From a virus, in IMG/VR virus record IMGVR_UViG_3300037071_001253, positions 1-21,330 of that record: 21,330 bases of DNA. One strand, given 5' to 3'. The translations under genes were made by a program, and so were the position numbers. How positions within the stretch are numbered: the first letter of the stretch is position 1; each line of letters begins with the position of its first letter. Below are positions 17,232 to 21,330 of this stretch, piece by piece. The notes below the pieces were generated by a model. That model saw only the letters and a list, made by a program, of their open reading frames with translations, made no database searches and was not told the DNA's origin.

Positions 17232-17394
17232 TATCACGATTCTGATGCTTCCCCCACCGTCCCGTAAGTGGGTACAGGGCAACGGTTTAGAGGGTGTCTT
17301 TGGCGCACCCATACGGGCTTGCGGCGCACTGACGAATGTGGTAATATGATAGGTCACGGGCAAATATAATTGCTAATTATATGAAAGACTGTAT
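17232..17394 (+). other. Structured leader before the rightward genes
   Basis: No gene is seen here. Two short hairpins can be drawn: CCCAC 17253-17257 with GTGGG 17268-17272, and GGGTG 17292-17296 with CACCC 17306-17310. A weak sigma70-like pair (TTGCGG, 17 bp, TAATAT) ends near 17347. The stretch could carry an anti-termination or attenuation signal, but no known class is recognised. Confidence 0.3.
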
Positions 17395-17544
17395 GTGAAA
17401 AAGTTTTTTGGTACAGGTGATAAACAGAAGTCTAGTGGATTCTATGGCCTTTCTAACACAAAGAAGGGCCTTAAGTCTACGTTTAATGCCACGATGAAAG
17501 CAAAGATGAAGCAACTTGGCGTTAAAAATAAAGGTAACCGCTAA
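17395..17544 (+). CDS. Small basic protein, 49 aa, GTG start
   Basis: Starts at GTG 17395 and stops at 17544. The product (KKFFGTGDKQKSSGFYGLSN, then a Lys-rich tail) is strongly basic with a Gly/Ser/aromatic head, which suggests nucleic-acid binding. The ribosome site is weak (AAAGA). It is the first rightward gene and ends 2 nt before the terminase small-subunit candidate. Not recognised. Confidence 0.5.
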   Translation: MKKFFGTGDKQKSSGFYGLSNTKKGLKSTFNATMKAKMKQLGVKNKGNR

Positions 17545-17546
17545 CA

Positions 17547-18221
17547 ATGTCTCAATCTAATCTAGCTGAAAAAGAAATGTTGTTGGATGCGCTTGATGCG
17601 AAAGTTGATTCGCAAAACTCTAGCGCGCACAATGCGCCAATCATTTCTTCACAAGTTCCTTCTGGGGACGCTAACGCTAATGCGGCGGCTGCTGTCGGCG
17701 TTCTCAAATTTGATCGGCGCCGTAAGGTTCTCAAGAAGTCGGCTTCTTACAATCCAGCAACATGGAAGCCGATGTATGATGCAATCATCATGGATCTTGT
17801 TATCTTTGGTAGCAAGAAGAAGGATATAGCTGCACGTTTCAAAGTCACTCCACAAACAGTTTCCAATATCATCAATTGCGAACAGGGTAAGATCAAGATT
17901 CGCGCCGCACAAGAACGTGTACGCGAAACCATGATCCGTAGTATTCCTCAGCGCATGGGTGACATTGCTGAAAAGTTTGTGAATCGTATGGAAGAATTTG
18001 CAGCTGATGATACGCTGTACGAGAAGTCTCCATTTGCTGTGATTGATCGTGGTATGCGTTTCATGCAAGGTACCAGACTTCTCAGCGTACAAGATAATGT
18101 GAATACTTCTCCAGCATCATCTTTGCCAGCTGTATCTGAAAAAGCAATGGATCGTTTGTCACATGCGCTAGAGCGTATCAACGAATCCATTAATCCTCCA
18201 CAACAGAGGATCGGAGCCTGA
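17547..18221 (+). CDS. Putative terminase small subunit
   Basis: The 224-residue protein has a disordered N-terminus (1-50), a basic stretch (RRRKVLKK) and a helix-turn-helix at about 78-110 (KKKDIAARFKVTPQTVSNII). An amphipathic helical region follows (IPQRMGDIAEKFVNRMEEF), which could oligomerise. HTH plus coiled region, length and position a few genes ahead of TerL fit a small terminase that recognises the packaging site on phage DNA. It could alternatively be another HTH DNA-binding protein. AAAGG lies about 12 nt before the ATG. Confidence 0.6.
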   Translation: MSQSNLAEKEMLLDALDAKVDSQNSSAHNAPIISSQVPSGDANANAAAAVGVLKFDRRRKVLKKSASYNPATWKPMYDAIIMDLVIFGSKKKDIAARFKVTPQTVSNIINCEQGKIKIRAAQERVRETMIRSIPQRMGDIAEKFVNRMEEFAADDTLYEKSPFAVIDRGMRFMQGTRLLSVQDNVNTSPASSLPAVSEKAMDRLSHALERINESINPPQQRIGA

Positions 18222-18223
18222 AA

Positions 18224-18628
18224 ATGTCTACAATGGCTGTTGCAGATTGTGGTAGTATTCTTTGCGGAGTAGGTTCAGCTTCCTCAGATCCGATTATACC
18301 AGTTAAAAGTCACGCAGATGCTGAAAAGCTTAGTCTAATTTCTACGTCTGGAACTGCTGTTGCATCGTTTATTCAAGTATCATATAACTTCGATGTTAAC
18401 TATCAAGCTGCTGGCATCACACTCGCACAAGCAGTTTCAAATGCTGTTTGGCGCGATCTTCAGCGTGGTACTCCGCTTGCAGATGTAGTTGGTCCAGCAC
18501 AAGCTAAAGCAAATGAATATGATCCATTTATATGTGTTGCTTGGCGTGTTGCAGCTGGTACATCTGGAGCACCAGGAGTATTTGGGTCTACTTTTAGTCT
18601 TAAACTATTTAAGCGTTCTTGGCTATAG
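18224..18628 (+). CDS. Unknown protein, 134 aa
   Basis: Not recognised. An Ala/Ser/Gly/Val-rich protein with a Cys-containing start ([11 protein letters not shown]), beta-like segments ([13 protein letters not shown]) and a helix ([14 protein letters not shown]), ending in FKRSWL. The composition recalls small virion or decoration proteins, but this is only an impression. GGAGC precedes the ATG, and it follows the upstream stop by 2 nt. Confidence 0.55.
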   Translation: MSTMAVADCGSILCGVGSASSDPIIPVKSHADAEKLSLISTSGTAVASFIQVSYNFDVNYQAAGITLAQAVSNAVWRDLQRGTPLADVVGPAQAKANEYDPFICVAWRVAAGTSGAPGVFGSTFSLKLFKRSWL

Positions 18629-18636
18629 GAGATTAT

Positions 18637-18783
18637 ATGCCTCTTTCAGGTGGATCGTCTAAAGAGATTATCTCTAAGAACATCAAGACTGAAATGCATT
18701 CAGGTAAGCCGAAGAAGCAAGCTGTCGCAATTGCAATGAGTAAAGCGGGAAAGGGTTATAAGAAGGGAGGGAAGAAAAAGTGA
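18637..18783 (+). CDS. Small basic phage protein, DUF6496-like, 48 aa
   Basis: The protein opens with [20 protein letters not shown] and continues with [18 protein letters not shown] before a Lys/Gly tail. This SSK-IS-NI---HSG-P-KQAVAIA-SKAG pattern is a widespread tiny family found near phage packaging and structural genes (DUF6496, from memory). Its function is not known. AGGAG precedes the ATG. Confidence 0.72.
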   Translation: MPLSGGSSKEIISKNIKTEMHSGKPKKQAVAIAMSKAGKGYKKGGKKK

Positions 18784-19001
18784 GCGGACCTCCACGTAGT
18801 GCTCTTGAATTCATCAACAAGTTGAGGTCAACGTATGGCCCAGCCGACTCAAGAGAAAGCACAATCAGCGCCGACGAAAGTGAACTTCGCAAGACGTTGG
18901 CTCACAAAGATGATTCAGAGCATAAAGCAACTCGCGGCGCGGCTCAAGTTCACGCGAACAAAGTAGCTGATAAGCTCAGAAAAGAACGGCGAGGCTACTA
19001 A
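18780..19001 (+). CDS. Small charged helical protein, 73 aa
   Basis: GTG start overlapping the previous stop, with GGGAGG 9 nt before it. The product (start [20 protein letters not shown]) is highly charged and helical after residue 40, with an Ala/His/Lys-rich C-terminus ([16 protein letters not shown]). It shares its MSGP opening, length and a basic C-terminal end with the next gene, so they may be diverged copies. Function is unknown. Confidence 0.6.
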   Translation: MSGPPRSALEFINKLRSTYGPADSRESTISADESELRKTLAHKDDSEHKATRGAAQVHANKVADKLRKERRGY

Positions 19002-19216
19002 TGTCTGGACCCAAGCCTGACAAATCTCCCGAGGCGCAGAAGTTACGTTCTTCCTTGCGCTACGTTCAAGACATTAGGGATCAGCTTTATAAAGCAGGTG
19101 AAGCAGGAGCGAATGACGTACATAGAGAAGCGAAGTTAAAGGGAGATTTGTCACGCGCACAACAGTCTGCTGCTGAAGTAGCAGATACATATAGAGCTTC
19201 AAGGAGGAAGAAATGA
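19001..19216 (+). CDS. Small charged helical protein, 71 aa
   Basis: The ATG sits in a TAATG overlap with GAGG before it. The product (start [20 protein letters not shown]) is helical and charged with a basic C-terminus (YRASRRKK). It may be a diverged duplicate of the preceding gene. Function is unknown; a scaffold-like or nucleic-acid-binding role would suit the composition. Confidence 0.6.
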   Translation: MSGPKPDKSPEAQKLRSSLRYVQDIRDQLYKAGEAGANDVHREAKLKGDLSRAQQSAAEVADTYRASRRKK

Positions 19217-19509
19217 GCGTTCGCGCATCTAACATGGATCAGCCACAGAAGATTTCTCGACCCGATGGATCTGTACGCAATGTATCTGAAGGTATGGGTA
19301 CAAAGTGTGGAGAGATTGCACCAACTGCTAGTGAGTTTGATCCTCGTATTATTGGTGATGCTTACAATTACGAGAAGCTGTACGGTGGTGATAAGCCACT
19401 TGGTTACGATGCGCTTCGTATGCATACGATGGATTGCGAGACTATTAAATCTACCGTAGATGGAAACGTTCCCGGTCGTGGTGAACAACAAGCAGCGAGG
19501 ATTCCATAA
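19213..19509 (+). CDS. Unknown protein, 98 aa
   Basis: Not recognised. Polar, low in hydrophobic residues, with Gly/Asp turns and an aromatic patch (IIGDAYNYEKLYGG). AAGGAGG stands 5 nt before the ATG, which overlaps the previous stop (ATGA). Confidence 0.58.
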   Translation: MSVRASNMDQPQKISRPDGSVRNVSEGMGTKCGEIAPTASEFDPRIIGDAYNYEKLYGGDKPLGYDALRMHTMDCETIKSTVDGNVPGRGEQQAARIP

Positions 19510-19712
19510 TGGGCGTCGATAACAGCGGTAACACAGGCAGCGGGAAGGGCTCCGCAAATCTGGGAGTGAACGGCGCAGAAGGACACGTTTCAATTCCGCG
19601 TCCAAGTGAGATTCATGTGAATCAGACTTCATCGGCGCCGGGAACAGTTACGACAGGTTTTAATCCGAAGAATCTTGGCAATTACCCGAAGGGCTCCGAT
19701 CGCTCTACTTAA
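19509..19712 (+). CDS. Gly/Ser/Asn-rich small protein, 67 aa
   Basis: Not recognised. It is rich in Gly, Ser, Asn, Thr and Pro with no clear secondary structure (start MGVDNSGNTGSGKGSANLGV), so it is probably disordered. The ATG is in a TAATG overlap with GAGGA upstream. It is the gene just before TerL. Confidence 0.55.
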   Translation: MGVDNSGNTGSGKGSANLGVNGAEGHVSIPRPSEIHVNQTSSAPGTVTTGFNPKNLGNYPKGSDRST

Positions 19713-19723
19713 GGAACTTCGAC

Positions 19724-21330
19724 GTGTCTGACGAAATTATAATTCCCGATCTTCCATCACCGTCAGACGTTGCCAAGGCAAGGAGAAGTGCAGAGAAGAA
19801 ATTTTCTCACCTCACACAGGAGCAAATCAGACACCTGCGTAGGTTGTGTAAGAAGAACAATTTTTTTCTCTGCACCTCCCTTGGCTACATATCACTAAAC
19901 AATAGTTATCATCGTGACTCTGTTTGTAGGTGGGTAGATGAAACAAAAGGCCGTCAATACAGGCTCAAGCTTGATCCGCGTGGACATTTTAAGTCAACTA
20001 TTTTTACCACCACGGATTGCATTCAAACTGCTCTACCTGATGATGACGGAGATTCTCCGTATCCGTATTCTCTAGGTCCAGATGTTCGTATACTGATTGC
20101 GCACGAAATTGATAAGATGGCACAGCGCTTTCTATACGGCATCACACAGCATTTCATGACTAACGAAGTTCTCGTAGGTTTGTTTCCTGAATGTATTCCT
20201 GATCCGAAGAAGCAGCGCATCAATCAAGCTGAAATGCAGCTTCCTCGAAATGTTACATTCAACGAACCTACTTTTGATACGATTGGTTTGGGTGGCAGAG
20301 GACAGGGACGCCACTATAATAAGCTAAAGCTAGACGACATTATTGGTGACAAGGCTAGAGATTCTCAGACTGAGATGGAGAATGCGATACTTTGGTTTGA
20401 CAATATTCTCTCCTTTTACGATGATCCATCTCGGGATCAACTCGATATCACAGGCACGCGCTGGAGTCTCGATGACGTTTACGCTCACGCAATGGAAGTC
20501 TACGGCGACCAACTTGCTGTTTATACACGTTCGGTAGAAGAAATTGATAAGGATATAAAGTCACCAACATACGGGAAGAAAGTTCCAATCTTCCCTGAGC
20601 GTTTCCCGCCAAAGACTCTTGAGATTCTACGCAAGAACAAGAAGGTTTGGCTGGCGCAGTATATGAACGATCCGCAGTCAGGTGCAACTGAATTCTCTCC
20701 TGACTGGCTTAAATTCTTCAAGTGGGGCAATTTTACACAGAAGGGTATTTACAACACACTTTCTTCGAGAGTACGTTTCGGTGAACTTTCGAATGGTCAG
20801 TATAGGATTGATAAAGCTGTTGGTGATCTTGACCGCGTTATTTTTATTGATCCAGCTATCACAGGTGACTTGGGATACGTCATCACAGGAACGGATGAAC
20901 AAAGTAATATTTTTACATTAGATGAATTTGGTGGAGTAATGACTCCGCCTGAAATGGTGAATAGGTTGTTCAGAGACGTACAGAAGTGGCAGCCTAGGCT
21001 TGTATGCATTGAAGAAGTTCTGTTCTCTAAGTTGTACGAGTTTTATCTGCAAGCTGAGATGAAGCTTCGTCGCATCTTCTTCAATGTAGAACCGATCAAG
21101 ATTGGTAACAAGCAGAAGCCTATTCGTGTACGCGGACTCTCTAACTTCTTTGCATCCGGTAAAATCTTCTTTCATGAGTCGCAAGAAGGATTAATCGAGG
21201 AGTTCAAAGCTTTTGGCGCCACAGCTACATATCACCGACTCGATGCAATGAGTATGGGAATTGGAGTTTGGCGGGCTGCTGTATCTAAGAACACTTTGGA
21301 TAAGCAGCGTGAAGCAGAAGAAAGGCTTCT
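19724..21330 (+). CDS. terL: Terminase large subunit (3' end beyond window)
   Basis: GTG start at 19724 with AAGGA 8 nt before it, open to the window edge for 535 codons. The ATPase has the Walker A variant PRGHFKST at 85-92, Walker B KLDD at 202-205 and a coupling motif TGTRW. The nuclease half has FIDPA with D376, the strand CIEE (E430/E431) and HRLDAM with D507, the acidic triad of the RNase H-like headful or cos nuclease. TerL with the small subunit docks on the portal, cuts concatemeric DNA and pumps it into the prohead. The portal gene would be expected to follow beyond the edge. All key residues seen are intact. Confidence 0.95.
   Translation, partial: MSDEIIIPDLPSPSDVAKARRSAEKKFSHLTQEQIRHLRRLCKKNNFFLCTSLGYISLNNSYHRDSVCRWVDETKGRQYRLKLDPRGHFKSTIFTTTDCIQTALPDDDGDSPYPYSLGPDVRILIAHEIDKMAQRFLYGITQHFMTNEVLVGLFPECIPDPKKQRINQAEMQLPRNVTFNEPTFDTIGLGGRGQGRHYNKLKLDDIIGDKARDSQTEMENAILWFDNILSFYDDPSRDQLDITGTRWSLDDVYAHAMEVYGDQLAVYTRSVEEIDKDIKSPTYGKKVPIFPERFPPKTLEILRKNKKVWLAQYMNDPQSGATEFSPDWLKFFKWGNFTQKGIYNTLSSRVRFGELSNGQYRIDKAVGDLDRVIFIDPAITGDLGYVITGTDEQSNIFTLDEFGGVMTPPEMVNRLFRDVQKWQPRLVCIEEVLFSKLYEFYLQAEMKLRRIFFNVEPIKIGNKQKPIRVRGLSNFFASGKIFFHESQEGLIEEFKAFGATATYHRLDAMSMGIGVWRAAVSKNTLDKQREAEERL

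Noticed and set aside
18411-18430. TGGCATC-ACAC-TCGCA on the plus strand as a further sigma54 box.
   Set aside because: It lacks the final G of the -24 element and a T of the -12, and lies inside a coding sequence.
1-21330. CRISPR arrays, insertion sequences, integrase or attachment sites.
   Set aside because: No regularly spaced repeats, transposase motifs or integrase motifs were seen. The tRNAs lie inside an operon and show no partial duplicate that would mark an att site.

Overview
The window looks like part of a tailed double-stranded DNA phage genome (Caudoviricetes), or a prophage fragment. A terminase large subunit runs off the right edge behind a run of small rightward genes and a candidate small terminase. 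Everything left of about 16.9 kb is a dense leftward block of phage-type DNA-metabolism genes, small orphan genes and two tRNA genes. I see no integrase, repressor, structural genes or polymerase, so lifestyle and host cannot be decided. Strong AGGAGG-type ribosome sites, a sigma70-type promoter and sigma54-type promoters point to a bacterial, probably Gram-negative, host. The reading is by eye only.

Layout. 1-14,820 (minus): starting from the upstream end, this block holds a run of small genes, a HARP/SNF2 helicase (11192-13480), more small genes including very short membrane proteins, tRNA-Gln and tRNA-Lys (8187-8440) with unexplained structured segments around them, an acidic-tailed protein and a TSCPD-like protein. 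It then continues with a PD-(D/E)XK/RecB-like nuclease, a Sak4-like AAA ATPase, an Acb2/Tad1-like nucleotide-sponge candidate, a lectin-like protein, a polynucleotide-kinase-like P-loop protein, a DUF669-like protein, an HNH protein and a partial GroES-like co-chaperonin. Most neighbours are translationally coupled through ATGA or TAATG overlaps. A textbook sigma54 (-24/-12) sequence sits about 120 nt ahead of the first gene.

14,970-15,660 (minus) holds two small unknown genes. 15,661-15,971 is a gene-free stretch built around a 164-bp near-symmetric inverted repeat with a very AT-rich centre, a good candidate for a replication origin or other cis-acting site. 15,972-16,895 (minus) holds two small G+C-rich genes: one with its own sigma70 promoter, a palindrome in the leader and a terminator, the other with a sigma54-type promoter, a 5' hairpin and a terminator. 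16,896-17,394 is the divergent control region, with sigma54-like boxes facing both ways and a structured leader. 17,395-21,330 (plus) is the start of the packaging module: small basic proteins, a putative small terminase, several small unknown genes and TerL.

How it may work together (inference): the leftward genes form a recombination and replication-support set (ssDNA-binding candidate, Sak4-like annealing ATPase, RecB-like nuclease, SMARCAL1-like helicase, end-repair kinase) with a probable counter-defence gene inside the same operon. The rightward genes package DNA. Both directions appear to use sigma54-type promoters, so phage expression may depend on a host enhancer-binding activator.
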